The notes below the pieces were generated by a model. It was not told where the DNA came from. It saw only the letters and a program-made list of their open reading frames with translations, and searched no databases. This document shows, piece by piece, positions 35,596-45,985 of a DNA stretch of 45,993 nt. How positions within the stretch are numbered: the first letter of the stretch is position 1; each line of letters opens with the position of its first letter. The stretch is taken from positions 1 to 45,993 of the forward strand of contig JAFYOU010000013.1 of NCBI GenBank assembly GCA_017560095.1, given 5' to 3'. The DNA is from Candidatus Gastranaerophilales bacterium (GTDB lineage Bacteria > Cyanobacteriota > Vampirovibrionia > Gastranaerophilales > Gastranaerophilaceae). The translations under genes and the position numbers were made by a program.

Positions 35596-36914
35596 TATTT
35601 TTTATATATCAAACCTATTAAAGTATTTTCAAAATTCTTCAACAAGGATTTTCTTTTATTAGAATCTTGAATAATAGTTACAAAAACAACATTTGTATTA
35701 TTTCTAGTCTTAAATATACCGGCCAAAGAAGATAATGATTTCATTGTGCCTGTTTTTGCTCTTAAATTATCACTCAAAAAACCAAGCCTTTCAGACAAAG
35801 TTCCTTCATTTGAACTTGGTAATAAGTTTTTATATTTATCACATTTTAATAACTTAGTTAAGCAATTTGATATCGTTTTAACAGATAAAAAATTTTTTCT
35901 AGAAACACCACTTGCGTCTGCTATAATATCACCTTCGGTTAAAAATGGAGCATAAAACTTATTAAACATTTTAATTGCTTCATCTAATGTAATATAATCT
36001 TTGCAAAAATATTTTGAAGCAGCAACTTTAAAAACTACTTCTGCAGAAAAATTATCCGAATTATGCAAAATTAATTTTGAAACTTTATCAATACTGTGCC
36101 CAACCGAAGCAATTTTAACAGAGTCAACAGGAACCTTTTTAGGTGTAATAATATTATAATGTATTATATTATTTTCATCCAAAGCTTGATTTAACCTAAC
36201 ATTAAAATAAATTTCCGGATTTAAAACAGGAAAATGTATTATTTCATCTTTGGCAACTGTCCCTTGAAGATTAACTATTAAAGAGTCATCACCATATAAT
36301 CTTTTAATATCTATATTATGTATCTGTCCAACGGTTAACTCATTTATGAAGGCAATTTTATAGTCATCATTTTGAATAACTTCAATTTTTTTAGATAAAG
36401 AAGAACGATTGATTGCAACATCCACATAATTGCTATCAACGATATACGGACTAATCATTCTCTGGTTTGGCCATTTATCTTCATCCAACCAACTTAAAGG
36501 ATAATACTCTTTACCAAAAATAGAATCATCAATAAAAATTTCTTTATAGCTTACATTCTTCAATGAAGATACAAGCTTATTTAAATCTTTTTGGGTCAAT
36601 AAAACATCACCACCAAGTTTTACATATATATTTTTCTCAGCGTCTTGATATAAAGATGTTTCAAATATATAATCTGAACCAAGCACGTCATACGCTACGC
36701 CAAAAGTTAAAAGTTTTAAAATACTTGCAGGGTTCAAATATTTGCATTCATTTTTTTTATAAATTATTTTATTGTTATCTGAATTTAATACATAAATTCC
36801 AACCTTTGAATCATCCCCAAATGAATTACTTTTAACATATTTATTAATTTCATTAGCATGTACATTTAAAGCAAAAAAAACACCAACCAATAATGACAAA
36901 AATATTTTTTTCAA
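35592..36914 (-). CDS. dacB: D-alanyl-D-alanine carboxypeptidase/endopeptidase, PBP4 (S13) family; TTG start
   Basis: 440 aa from the TTG at 36914, which has a GAGGAG ribosome site 7 bases before it and gives a clean signal peptide (MKKIFLSLLVGVFFALNVHA). A longer ATG start would overlap leuC by 53 bp and prefix the signal with unrelated residues. The serine motif SILK has Ser64 and Lys67; SGVSRKN and KTGT further on complete the active site. It trims or cuts peptidoglycan cross-bridges in the periplasm. The TTG begins one base after the leuC stop, and the gene converges on the patatin gene with a 4-bp overlap. Confidence 0.88.
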   Translation of the reverse strand: MKKIFLSLLVGVFFALNVHANEINKYVKSNSFGDDSKVGIYVLNSDNNKIIYKKNECKYLNPASILKLLTFGVAYDVLGSDYIFETSLYQDAEKNIYVKLGGDVLLTQKDLNKLVSSLKNVSYKEIFIDDSIFGKEYYPLSWLDEDKWPNQRMISPYIVDSNYVDVAINRSSLSKKIEVIQNDDYKIAFINELTVGQIHNIDIKRLYGDDSLIVNLQGTVAKDEIIHFPVLNPEIYFNVRLNQALDENNIIHYNIITPKKVPVDSVKIASVGHSIDKVSKLILHNSDNFSAEVVFKVAASKYFCKDYITLDEAIKMFNKFYAPFLTEGDIIADASGVSRKNFLSVKTISNCLTKLLKCDKYKNLLPSSNEGTLSERLGFLSDNLRAKTGTMKSLSSLAGIFKTRNNTNVVFVTIIQDSNKRKSLLKNFENTLIGLIYKKY

Positions 36915-36915
36915 A

Positions 36916-38190
36916 CTACAACTCCTCTGGGCTTCCAATTCGCCCCAAAACAGCACTTGCAGCAGCAATATAAGGACTTGCTAAATATATTTTGGAATCA
37001 ATATGTCCCATTCTTCCAACAAAATTTCTATTTGTTGTTGAAACACAAACCTCGTTATCGGCCAAAATACCACAATGACCACCCAAACATGGCCCGCAAG
37101 TTGGAGTTGAAATTGCAACATTTGCTTCAATTAATATTTGATAATAACCCAATTCGATTGATTTTAAAATAATTTCTTGCGTTGCAGGAAATACAATAGC
37201 TCTAACTTTTGGATGAACTTTTCTTCCTTTTAAAATTTCAGCAGCAGCTTTAATGTCTTCTAATCTGCCATTAGTACAAGAACCAATTACAACTTGATCT
37301 ACAATTATATTTTCTTTAGAGGCTTCAGAAATAGTATGAGTATTTTCTGGCAAATGCGGATAAGCAACAACTGGCTCAATTTTTGACACATCATATTCTA
37401 TAACACGCTCATAAATTGCATCTTCATCACTTTTTAATATCAAAGGCTCTCTTAAAGAACGATTTTTGAGATATTCAAGCGTAATTTCATCAGGCTCAAT
37501 TATTCCATTTTTTGCGCCAGCCTCAATAGCCATATTGCAAATTGTAAATCTTCCATCCATATCCATATTTCTTATAACTTCACCAGAGAATTCAAGAGTT
37601 TTATACAATGCCCCATCTACTCCAATGTCACCGATTAGATGCAAAATTAAATCTTTTGCAGTTACATATTTGCTTAATTTGCCATTAAAAACAACCTTAA
37701 TTGCAGAAGGAACTTTGAACCAAGTAGAGCCAGAAGCCATTGAACAGCCTAAATCAGTTGAACCAACACCTGTTGAAAACGCTCCCAATGCACCATAAGT
37801 ACAAGTATGAGAATCAGCTCCGATAATCAAATCACCTGCTGTTACAATACCTTTTTCGGGTAAAAGCGCATGCTCTATTCCCATTGTACCTACATCAAAT
37901 TTATGAACCAAATCTTGTTGCCAAGTAAATTCGCGAAGAGTTTTAGCTTGTAACGCAGATTTAATATCTTTATTTGGAACAAAATGATCCGGAACCAATA
38001 CAACTCGAGACTTATCAAAAACATTTTTATAACCAGTCTTTTCAAACTCTTGAATAGCAATAGGCCCTGTTATATCGTTAGCCAACGCAATATCGATATT
38101 AGCTTCAATTAAATCTCCAGCCTGTGCATATTCGCGCTTTGAATGTAAAGCAAAAATCTTTTCCGTTATTGTCATTGGCTTTTTCGACAT
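36916..38190 (-). CDS. leuC: 3-isopropylmalate dehydratase large subunit (LeuC/homoaconitase family)
   Basis: 424 aa from the ATG at 38190, preceded by AAGGAAAA; the frame extends 16 residues upstream but that start lies inside the preceding gene. Signatures are [34 protein letters not shown], and [15 protein letters not shown] with cysteines for the [4Fe-4S] cluster. The length and pattern match the archaeal/bacterial LeuC-HacA subgroup that works with a separate small subunit; none (LeuD) is in the window. It isomerises 2-isopropylmalate in leucine synthesis, or possibly a related substrate. Confidence 0.88.
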   Translation of the reverse strand: MSKKPMTITEKIFALHSKREYAQAGDLIEANIDIALANDITGPIAIQEFEKTGYKNVFDKSRVVLVPDHFVPNKDIKSALQAKTLREFTWQQDLVHKFDVGTMGIEHALLPEKGIVTAGDLIIGADSHTCTYGALGAFSTGVGSTDLGCSMASGSTWFKVPSAIKVVFNGKLSKYVTAKDLILHLIGDIGVDGALYKTLEFSGEVIRNMDMDGRFTICNMAIEAGAKNGIIEPDEITLEYLKNRSLREPLILKSDEDAIYERVIEYDVSKIEPVVAYPHLPENTHTISEASKENIIVDQVVIGSCTNGRLEDIKAAAEILKGRKVHPKVRAIVFPATQEIILKSIELGYYQILIEANVAISTPTCGPCLGGHCGILADNEVCVSTTNRNFVGRMGHIDSKIYLASPYIAAASAVLGRIGSPEEL

Positions 38191-38191
38191 T

Positions 38192-38377
38192 TTATTTTCC
38201 TTGCTTTTGTTTGATTTCCAAAACATTATTATGCGCAACTACATATGCAGCACAAGTTTTTGTACTTGATATCCACCAAGCGCATTTTTCCTGTAAGCAA
38301 ATTTGCAAATTTCCATCATTTCCTGCAGATAATAATGGACAAAAAGGAATTCTTTTTCTGTTAATTTGTTCGCTCAT
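38192..38377 (-). CDS. Small four-cysteine protein
   Basis: 61 aa. Cysteines at 13, 27, 32 and 42 lie in the pattern CPLLSA, then CLQEKCAWW, then CAA, which is typical of small zinc or iron-sulfur binding proteins with a CAWW core. Its coding potential is supported by position: it is between NfnA (8 bp upstream) and leuC (1 bp downstream), on the same strand, and its end contains leuC's ribosome site. No function is known to me. Confidence 0.65.
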   Translation of the reverse strand: MSEQINRKRIPFCPLLSAGNDGNLQICLQEKCAWWISSTKTCAAYVVAHNNVLEIKQKQGK

Positions 38378-38385
38378 TAAAGCCT

Positions 38386-39246
38386 CTACACTCTAGATTC
38401 TTCTAATTCTATACCTTTTTTAATTAAATTACATTTTGTTTCATCACAACGTTTTTCTTCTTCTTTATAAATTCTTGTTCTGTTAATAACTTCATCAAAA
38501 TCAATTAAATGAGCATCAAAATCAGGGCCATCAACACAAGCAAATTTAACTTTTCCACCAACAGTAACACGACATGCGCCACACATGCCAGTTCCATCAA
38601 CCATGATTGGGTTCATTGAAGCTTCTGTTTTAATTCCATAAGGGCGAGTTAATTCAGCAACTGCTCTCATCATCGGCATTGGCCCAACTGCAATAACGTA
38701 ATCAACTTTTTCACTATCCATAATTTCTTTAGCAACTTGGGTTGTAAATCCTTTTGTCCCCATTGTTCCATCATCAGTTGTAATATGAAGCTCTTCGCAT
38801 GCATTTTTCATTTTATCTTCCCAGAAGATTAAATCCTTTGTTCTTGCGCCCATTACCATATGCACTTTATTTCCTGCTTCTTTAAATGCTTTTGCAATCA
38901 AATAACAAGGTGCTGCTCCATATCCGCCTGCTACACAAATTACAGTTCCATAATTTTTAATATGAGTAGGAACTCCTAATGGTCCAACAATATCTTCTAT
39001 TTCATCACCAACATCTAATGAAGCAAGTTTTTTAGTAGTATAACCCACTGCCATATAAACAATAGTTAATATTTCATTTTGCCTATCATAATCAGCAATT
39101 GTTAAAGGAATACGTTCTGAATTTTTATCTGTTCTTAAAATAATAAACTGACCAGCTTTAGCATTTTTAGTAATAAATGGAGCCTTAACTCTTATTTCAA
39201 ACTGATTTGCACAAAGTTCTTTTTTATATAAAATTTCGTATCCCAT
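38386..39246 (-). CDS. NfnA/SudB-type flavoprotein, ferredoxin-NAD(P) reductase alpha subunit
   Basis: 286 aa. An N-terminal FAD-binding barrel (GQFIILRTDKNSERIPLTIAD), a NAD(P)-binding fold (VAGGYGAAPCYLIAKAF) and a C-terminal 2Fe-2S cluster (GTGMCGACRVTVGGK, then FACVDGPDFDAHLIDFDE) are in the order seen in NfnA and sulfide dehydrogenase beta subunits. It transfers electrons between NAD(P)H and ferredoxin, usually with a GltD-like NfnB partner. NfnB is not in the window, so it may lie elsewhere, or this protein may pair with a dehydrogenase such as dihydroorotate dehydrogenase. Confidence 0.85.
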   Translation of the reverse strand: MGYEILYKKELCANQFEIRVKAPFITKNAKAGQFIILRTDKNSERIPLTIADYDRQNEILTIVYMAVGYTTKKLASLDVGDEIEDIVGPLGVPTHIKNYGTVICVAGGYGAAPCYLIAKAFKEAGNKVHMVMGARTKDLIFWEDKMKNACEELHITTDDGTMGTKGFTTQVAKEIMDSEKVDYVIAVGPMPMMRAVAELTRPYGIKTEASMNPIMVDGTGMCGACRVTVGGKVKFACVDGPDFDAHLIDFDEVINRTRIYKEEEKRCDETKCNLIKKGIELEESRV

Positions 39247-39314
39247 ATTTCCTCCTAAATAGTATCAATTAAGTACATAATATAGCAAACAATATGCTTT
39301 GTCACTTTGTAAAC

Positions 39315-39794
39315 TTACACAATATATTTTTGTAACAATAATTTCTTTAATGCACGAGCATGGACTGCATCGGGTTGCAATTGAAGTAGTCTATCTAAAT
39401 ATTCTAATGCTTTATGATAATCACCTTTTTTCTTTAATGCAGCAGCCATTGCAAAAAGAGCATCAATAAAATTCTCATCCAATGACAAAGCCATATTTAA
39501 ATCGTCAATTATTTTATCCAAATTAATTTCGCAATTTTTTATTTCAAGCATTATTTTTGCTCGATTATAATAAGCGTCACACATTTTTGGATTCAATTTA
39601 ATCGCTTTTGTGTAATCCAAAATTGCTTCTTCCATATTTTCATTAGCTTGGTAAGCAACAGCCCTATAAAAATAAGATATTTCCCAATCATTTTTTAGCT
39701 CAATTGATTTAGAAATAGATTCTATTGCTTCTTTAAATTTTCCTTGATGAATTAATTCAATTCCATCATCTAATAAATTTTTATATGCACTCAT
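39315..39794 (-). CDS. TPR repeat protein
   Basis: 159 aa from the ATG at 39794, which has AAGGA 7 bases upstream; another ATG two codons earlier is too close to that site. Four TPR units run through nearly the whole protein, for example ISYFYRAVAYQANENMEEAILDYTKAIKLNP and DALFAMAAALKKKGDYHKALEYLDRLLQLQP. No signal peptide is seen, so it is probably a cytoplasmic protein-binding scaffold. It sits 68 bp upstream of the NfnA gene on the same strand. Confidence 0.85.
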   Translation of the reverse strand: MSAYKNLLDDGIELIHQGKFKEAIESISKSIELKNDWEISYFYRAVAYQANENMEEAILDYTKAIKLNPKMCDAYYNRAKIMLEIKNCEINLDKIIDDLNMALSLDENFIDALFAMAAALKKKGDYHKALEYLDRLLQLQPDAVHARALKKLLLQKYIV

Positions 39795-39881
39795 ACCCAT
39801 TTCCTTACTTGTTTTAAAATTTTAACACAGAAACGTTAATGAGTTGAACTTTAAATTTGTTTGTTATAAAATAAACATATA

Positions 39882-39905
39882 AAATGTTAAAAATTGTTAA
39901 CATTT
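39882..39905. repeat. Inverted repeat before the small alanine-rich membrane protein
   Basis: AAATGTTAA (39882-39890) and TTAACATTT (39897-39905) are perfect 9-bp arms with a 6-bp spacer. The geometry equals that of the repeat at 17788-17811. It may be an operator or a weak terminator between the divergent genes. Confidence 0.4.
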
Positions 39906-39988
39906 TTTATAAAACTAGCAATTTTTTTATTTAGAAGTGTTGTATAGGTATAAGTAAAAAAAATAATTACAGAAAGTAAGGTGTTAAA

Positions 39989-40456
39989 ATGGATTTATCA
40001 ATTAAATCAATTCAAGAAAATTGGAAAAACAAATCAACTGCTCAAAAAGTTGGCACAGTTGCAGCAGGTGTTGCAGGTGCAGCGGCAGTTGGAGTTACTA
40101 CAGCAGCAGCCATTAGAGGCGGCAAGTTAAACAAACTTGGCAAATATACTGAAGAAGGCGACAAATTTGTATTAAAAAATGCTGATGCAGCTAAAGATGC
40201 TAAGTTTACTGACAAAGTTAAAGGTGCTTGGAATGCATTAGTTGACGGCTTTAAATCAATCTTTACGAAAGACGGCAGAAAAGCATGGAATGGCGTAGAA
40301 GCTAAAGATGGTCAAGAAGCAGTTAAAGGTCAAAAAGAAGTTTTTGGAAAATTAAAAGAACAATTAAAAGCTGAAAAGGCCGCAGCTAATGTAACTACTG
40401 AAGCAGTAACTCCTGAAGTAAATCCTGAAGCAGATACTCCTGAAGTAGAAGCTTAA
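39989..40456 (+). CDS. Small membrane-anchored protein of unknown function
   Basis: 155 aa. A short charged N-terminus precedes an alanine/glycine-rich membrane segment at about 21-42 (VGTVAAGVAGAAAVGVTTAAA) ending in IRGGK. The body is Lys/Asp-rich and helical, and the end has a short TPEV/PEAD pattern. The N-terminal layout (polar leader, Ala/Gly helix, then Arg-Gly) resembles that of the ADP-ribosyltransferase-like protein at 26713. The ribosome site is AAGG. It is flanked by a terminator and is probably a single-gene unit. Confidence 0.6.
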   Translation: MDLSIKSIQENWKNKSTAQKVGTVAAGVAGAAAVGVTTAAAIRGGKLNKLGKYTEEGDKFVLKNADAAKDAKFTDKVKGAWNALVDGFKSIFTKDGRKAWNGVEAKDGQEAVKGQKEVFGKLKEQLKAEKAAANVTTEAVTPEVNPEADTPEVEA

Positions 40457-40492
40457 GATTAAGCATCAATAACATCTTAAATTTTTATAATA

Positions 40493-40530
40493 TAATAAAC
40501 CCACTTCAAACATAGTGGGTTTATTACTTT
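40493..40530 (+). terminator. Terminator of the small membrane protein gene
   Basis: TAATAAACCCACT (40493-40505) pairs with AGTGGGTTTATTA (40514-40526), a 13-bp stem with an 8-nt loop, followed by CTTTT. Confidence 0.8.
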
Positions 40531-40547
40531 TAAAAAATAAAAACATG

Positions 40548-40578
40548 AAAAAAGCTCCTTGGAATTCAAGGAGCTTTT
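40548..40578 (-). terminator. Terminator of pckA
   Basis: AAAAGCTCCTTG (40550-40561) and CAAGGAGCTTTT (40567-40578) form a 12-bp stem around GAATT. On the - strand it is followed by TTTTTTCATGTTTTT, so it terminates pckA. Confidence 0.85.
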
Positions 40579-40595
40579 AATTTATTTAAACTCAA

Positions 40596-43654
<3,059 letters not shown>

Positions 43655-43656
<2 letters not shown>

Positions 43657-43680
43657 AAAGTGTAAGCTAGAGTATATGCC
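43655..43680 (-). repeat. 3'-end repeat, inverted copy
   Basis: AAAAAGTGTAAGCTAGAGT on the + strand starts within the ahcY stop codon. Its complement matches the repeat copies at 45193 and 45338 (ACTCTGGCTTACGCTTTTT) with three differences, in the opposite direction to them. Confidence 0.55.
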
Positions 43681-43809
43681 ACTATAGCAAGATTTTCGTG
43701 CGTCACACCAAACTTAACACTTGTCGCTTTGGCGCTTTGCACAAGGCTTCGTATTTAAACCACCTGAGCAAATTAAAATTTGCACGGTGGTCATCGATAG
43801 TTACACCTA

Positions 43810-43840
43810 AAAATGTCAAATCTCAACGATTTGACATTTT
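43810..43840 (+). terminator. Terminator of ahcY
   Basis: AAAATGTCAAATC (43810-43822) and GATTTGACATTTT (43828-43840) form a perfect 13-bp stem around the loop TCAAC. The 3' arm ends in four T residues, then CTT. Confidence 0.8.
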
Positions 43841-43865
43841 CTTAACGGCTTCACCCCGGCTTCGC
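43837..43865 (+). repeat. 3'-end repeat, direct copy after the ahcY terminator
   Basis: TTTTCTTAACGGCTTCACCC and the following CGGCTTCGC match the copies at 45193 and 45338 at about 24 of 30 positions, with one base missing. Confidence 0.6.
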
Positions 43866-43869
43866 ATAA

Positions 43870-43896
43870 AAAAAGGGGTTAAACATTGTTTAACCC
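43870..43896 (-). terminator. Terminator of the flagellin transcript
   Basis: GGGTTAAAC (43876-43884) and GTTTAACCC (43888-43896) form a 9-bp stem with the loop ATT. On the - strand it is followed by CCTTTTTTT. It lies about 180 bases after the flagellin stop codon, so the flagellin mRNA would have a long 3' region. Confidence 0.7.
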
Positions 43897-44022
43897 ACTT
43901 GTATTGCCATCACCAGTTAGATTCTTGTATACACCTTTATTTAGGATTTACCTTATTATTTAATTAATTTGTATCGTCAATAAACCTTAACAAGCAATAT
44001 TTTGCTATACTTTTCCTTCTTA

Positions 44023-44061
44023 GTGCTATCGCCGACCTTCAACAGGTCACCGATTTAGCAC
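44023..44061 (-). other. Imperfect hairpin just after the flagellin gene
   Basis: GTGCT/AGCAC (44023-44027 with 44057-44061), ATCG/CGAT (44028-44031 with 44051-44054) and GACCT/AGGTC (44034-44038 with 44044-44048) stack into one 39-nt hairpin with the loop TCAAC. No T-run follows, so it may stabilise the flagellin mRNA or bind a regulator. Confidence 0.5.
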
Positions 44062-44073
44062 CGGTTTCACTTT

Positions 44074-44994
44074 CTATACTAAGCTCAATGCAATTGATGG
44101 AGCTTGGTTAGCTTGTGCTAATAATGAAGTTGATACTTGTTGTAGAATTTGTTGTTGAGTGAAGGTAGAAGCTTCAGCTGCAACATCAGCATCTGTAATG
44201 ATAGATTTAGCACTTGATAAGTTTTCAAATTGAGTTGTTAAAGTAGATAATGCAGAATCCATACGATTACCAGTAGAACCAATAATAGATTTTCTATCAG
44301 TAATGTTGTTGATTGCATTGTCTAGTGCTCTGATAGCTGTGTCAAAATCAACTTCATCTGTACCCTTAGAGGCAACACCTGTTGCAGAGAAACTACCATC
44401 ATTTTCAGCTAAATCACTTAAGCTAAATTTGGTTGTACCAATACCAGTCAAAGCCGAGAAAGTTACTTTATCAAATAATGCTTTGTCAGCTACGATAGTG
44501 TTGTCTACACCAGCATCAGCACCAACTTGGAAAGTAGCACCTTTTGCTGCCAATCCAACAGGATTGTCTCCACCGTCGCCAAATAATCTTAATGAAGAAT
44601 ATTCAGCCGAGTTGTTGATACGATCGATTTCAGCAATACGTTGCTCAACTTCATCTTGCATAGCTTTGATTTCTTCTTCAGAATAAGTTCCGTTTTTTGC
44701 TTGCAATGTTAAGTCACGAATTCTTGAAATGTTATCTTCAACTACATCTAAGTTACCTTCAGCAGTTGACAATAATGCGTTTGCGTTTTGTACGTTCTTT
44801 TGAGCGATTTGGTTACCATTCAATTGAACTTGCATTTTTGCAGAAATTACTGTACCAGCTGCGTCATCTTTAGCTGAAAGAATTTTCAAGCCTGAAGACA
44901 TTTTTTGCATAGTAGAAGACATTTTGTTTGTTGAATTTGTTAATAAGCTTTGGATCTTCAACGAATCCACGTTTGTGTTGATAACTACTGCCAT
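44074..44994 (-). CDS. fliC: Flagellin
   Basis: 306 aa. The conserved N-terminal D0/D1 (MAVVINTNVDSLKIQSLL, then KMSSGLKILSAKDDAAG) and C-terminal D1/D0 (ADVAAEASTFTQQQILQQ, then LLAQANQAPSIALSLV) helices enclose a short variable middle of about 90 residues (about 140-235). The D1 segment ISRIRDLTLQAKNGT has the residues equivalent to Arg90, Leu94 and Glu114 of Salmonella FliC (here 91, 95 and 115). It polymerises into the flagellar filament after export. It has an AAGGAG ribosome site, and no FliA-type promoter was found upstream. Confidence 0.96.
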   Translation of the reverse strand: MAVVINTNVDSLKIQSLLTNSTNKMSSTMQKMSSGLKILSAKDDAAGTVISAKMQVQLNGNQIAQKNVQNANALLSTAEGNLDVVEDNISRIRDLTLQAKNGTYSEEEIKAMQDEVEQRIAEIDRINNSAEYSSLRLFGDGGDNPVGLAAKGATFQVGADAGVDNTIVADKALFDKVTFSALTGIGTTKFSLSDLAENDGSFSATGVASKGTDEVDFDTAIRALDNAINNITDRKSIIGSTGNRMDSALSTLTTQFENLSSAKSIITDADVAAEASTFTQQQILQQVSTSLLAQANQAPSIALSLV

Positions 44995-45154
44995 CTTAAT
45001 ACTCCTTTATTTTCACTTTGGTCGCATTGCTAAAAATGGGGAATTAATAGCAAATTCCATGCAACCTACATCCTTATTACTCTGTTAATATATAATTTTT
45101 TCAAAAGCTAAGGAATTAAAATAAAGGTGTGAATTTCTCATACTAAAGTATAAA

Positions 45155-45181
45155 AATACCACCACATAACGTGGTGGTATT
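45155..45181 (-). terminator. Second hairpin terminator after rplT
   Basis: AATACCACCAC (45155-45165) and GTGGTGGTATT (45171-45181) form an 11-bp stem around ATAAC. On the - strand it is followed by TTTATAC. It stands downstream of the rplT terminator as a possible backup stop. Confidence 0.65.
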
Positions 45182-45192
45182 ACAAAGTTTTA

Positions 45193-45228
45193 TTTTTCTA
45201 TACGTATTCACTCTGGCTTACGCTTTTT
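45193..45228 (+). repeat. 3'-end repeat, first direct copy
   Basis: 36 bp starting TTTTTCTATACG and ending GCTTACGCTTTTT. It is identical to 45338-45373 except for one base (A for C), 145 bp apart. Confidence 0.85.
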
Positions 45229-45310
45229 TGCTCCTGTGGGTGTTTCGGCAATATTTCACTAGTCGTTCAACTGCCTCAACATCCTACGTCGCCTATCAAT
45301 AGTTAAGACT

Positions 45311-45342
45311 AAAAAAGGCAAAATTCAACATTTTGCCTTTTT
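45311..45342 (-). terminator. Terminator of rpmI-rplT
   Basis: AAAAAGGCAAAAT (45312-45324) and ATTTTGCCTTTTT (45330-45342) form a perfect 13-bp stem around TCAAC, the same loop as in the ahcY terminator. On the - strand it ends in TTTTT. Confidence 0.85.
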
Positions 45343-45373
45343 CTATACGTCTTCACTCTGGCTTACGCTTTTT
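45338..45373 (+). repeat. 3'-end repeat, second direct copy, overlapping the end of rplT
   Basis: 36 bp starting TTTTTCTATACG. Its right part (GCTTACGCTTTTT) is the complement of the last codons and stop of rplT, so the repeat shares sequence with the coding end of this gene. Confidence 0.85.
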
Positions 45374-45710
45374 GAGCTTCTTCTACTAACACTTTAAATG
45401 CTTCTGGTTCATTTGCAGCTAATTCAGCTAACATTTTTCTATTAACTTGAATGTCTGCTTTTTTAAGCATATTCATAAATTTAGAATAACTTAAGCCCAT
45501 TTCTCTAACAGCTGCATTAATTCTAACAATCCAAAGTGAACGCATATTTCTTTTAAGAACGCGTCTATCTCTGTATTGATATTTTAATTTTTTCATTACA
45601 GCAATATTAGCAACTTTAAAGATTCTAGATCTAGCACCTAAAAAACCTTTAGCTAATTTTAAGATTTTTTTATGTCTTTTTCTTAATACGTTACCACGTT
45701 TAACTCTCAT
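45363..45710 (-). CDS. rplT: 50S ribosomal protein L20
   Basis: 115 aa, the normal length. The basic N-terminus [32 protein letters not shown] and the region [36 protein letters not shown] are characteristic. It binds 23S rRNA early in 50S assembly and in many bacteria also represses its own operon. It lies 15 bp after rpmI. A dispersed repeat begins inside its last codons. Confidence 0.97.
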   Translation of the reverse strand: MRVKRGNVLRKRHKKILKLAKGFLGARSRIFKVANIAVMKKLKYQYRDRRVLKRNMRSLWIVRINAAVREMGLSYSKFMNMLKKADIQVNRKMLAELAANEPEAFKVLVEEAQKA

Positions 45711-45725
45711 AGTTCACAACCTTCC

Positions 45726-45938
45726 TTATCTAGTGTATTTCTTTGCATACGGTAATTCTTTAGCAATCATTGCTAAATTTCCTTCGAAAACTTCAGTAGT
45801 ACCTGTAAGTCTTCCTTTTCTAGCAGGACTTTTGTGAGCTAATAAGTGACCTTTACCAGCTTTTTGTCTTAAAACTTTGCCAGATCCTGTAATTTTGTAG
45901 CGTTTAGCTGCAGATCTGTGTGTTTTCAATTTAGGCAT
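45726..45938 (-). CDS. rpmI: 50S ribosomal protein L35
   Basis: 70 aa from the ATG at 45938, with AAGGAG 9 bases before it; a start 12 codons upstream would include non-L35 sequence. MPKLKTHRSAAKRYKITGSGK, KGHLLAHKSPARKGRL and the ending ELPYAKKYTR are typical. It is co-transcribed with rplT, as in most bacteria, where the pair usually follows infC. Confidence 0.96.
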   Translation of the reverse strand: MPKLKTHRSAAKRYKITGSGKVLRQKAGKGHLLAHKSPARKGRLTGTTEVFEGNLAMIAKELPYAKKYTR

Positions 45939-45967
45939 TTTATTTCTCCTTTTTATTTTCATCCCTT

Positions 45968-45985
45968 GTGGCATACCAAAGCCAC
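45968..45985 (-). promoter_or_regulatory. Hairpin in the rpmI leader
   Basis: GTGGC (45968-45972) and GCCAC (45981-45985) can pair around an 8-nt loop, about 30 bp before the rpmI start. It could be part of the L20 autoregulatory leader or the end of the upstream gene, but too little sequence remains to decide. Confidence 0.3.

Larger units (their letters stand above)
43657..44073. other. Gene-free region between ahcY and flagellin
   Basis: 417 bp with no convincing gene. It contains an inverted copy of a dispersed repeat (43655-43680), a hairpin at 43759-43791 (ACCACC/GGTGGT and GCAAAT/ATTTGC), the ahcY terminator (43810-43840), another repeat copy (43837-43865), the flagellin terminator (43870-43896) and an imperfect hairpin at 44023-44061. 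Open frames in it have no ribosome sites and are low-complexity. Confidence 0.7.
44995..45362. other. Gene-free region between flagellin and rplT
   Basis: 368 bp with no gene. It holds the flagellin leader with a small inverted repeat (GGAATT 45040-45045, AATTCC 45053-45058), a terminator hairpin (45155-45181), a direct repeat copy (45193-45228), an unassigned 80-bp stretch and the rplT terminator. No clear promoter for flagellin could be chosen. Confidence 0.7.

Noticed and set aside
43698-43967. An 89-residue open frame after ahcY
   Set aside because: It runs through the repeat copies and two terminator hairpins and has no ribosome site.
44995-45130. Sigma-28 or sigma-54 promoter for flagellin
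   Set aside because: No CGATAA-type -10 with a TAAA box was seen, and a GG/GC pair near 45050-45075 has the wrong spacing for sigma-54.
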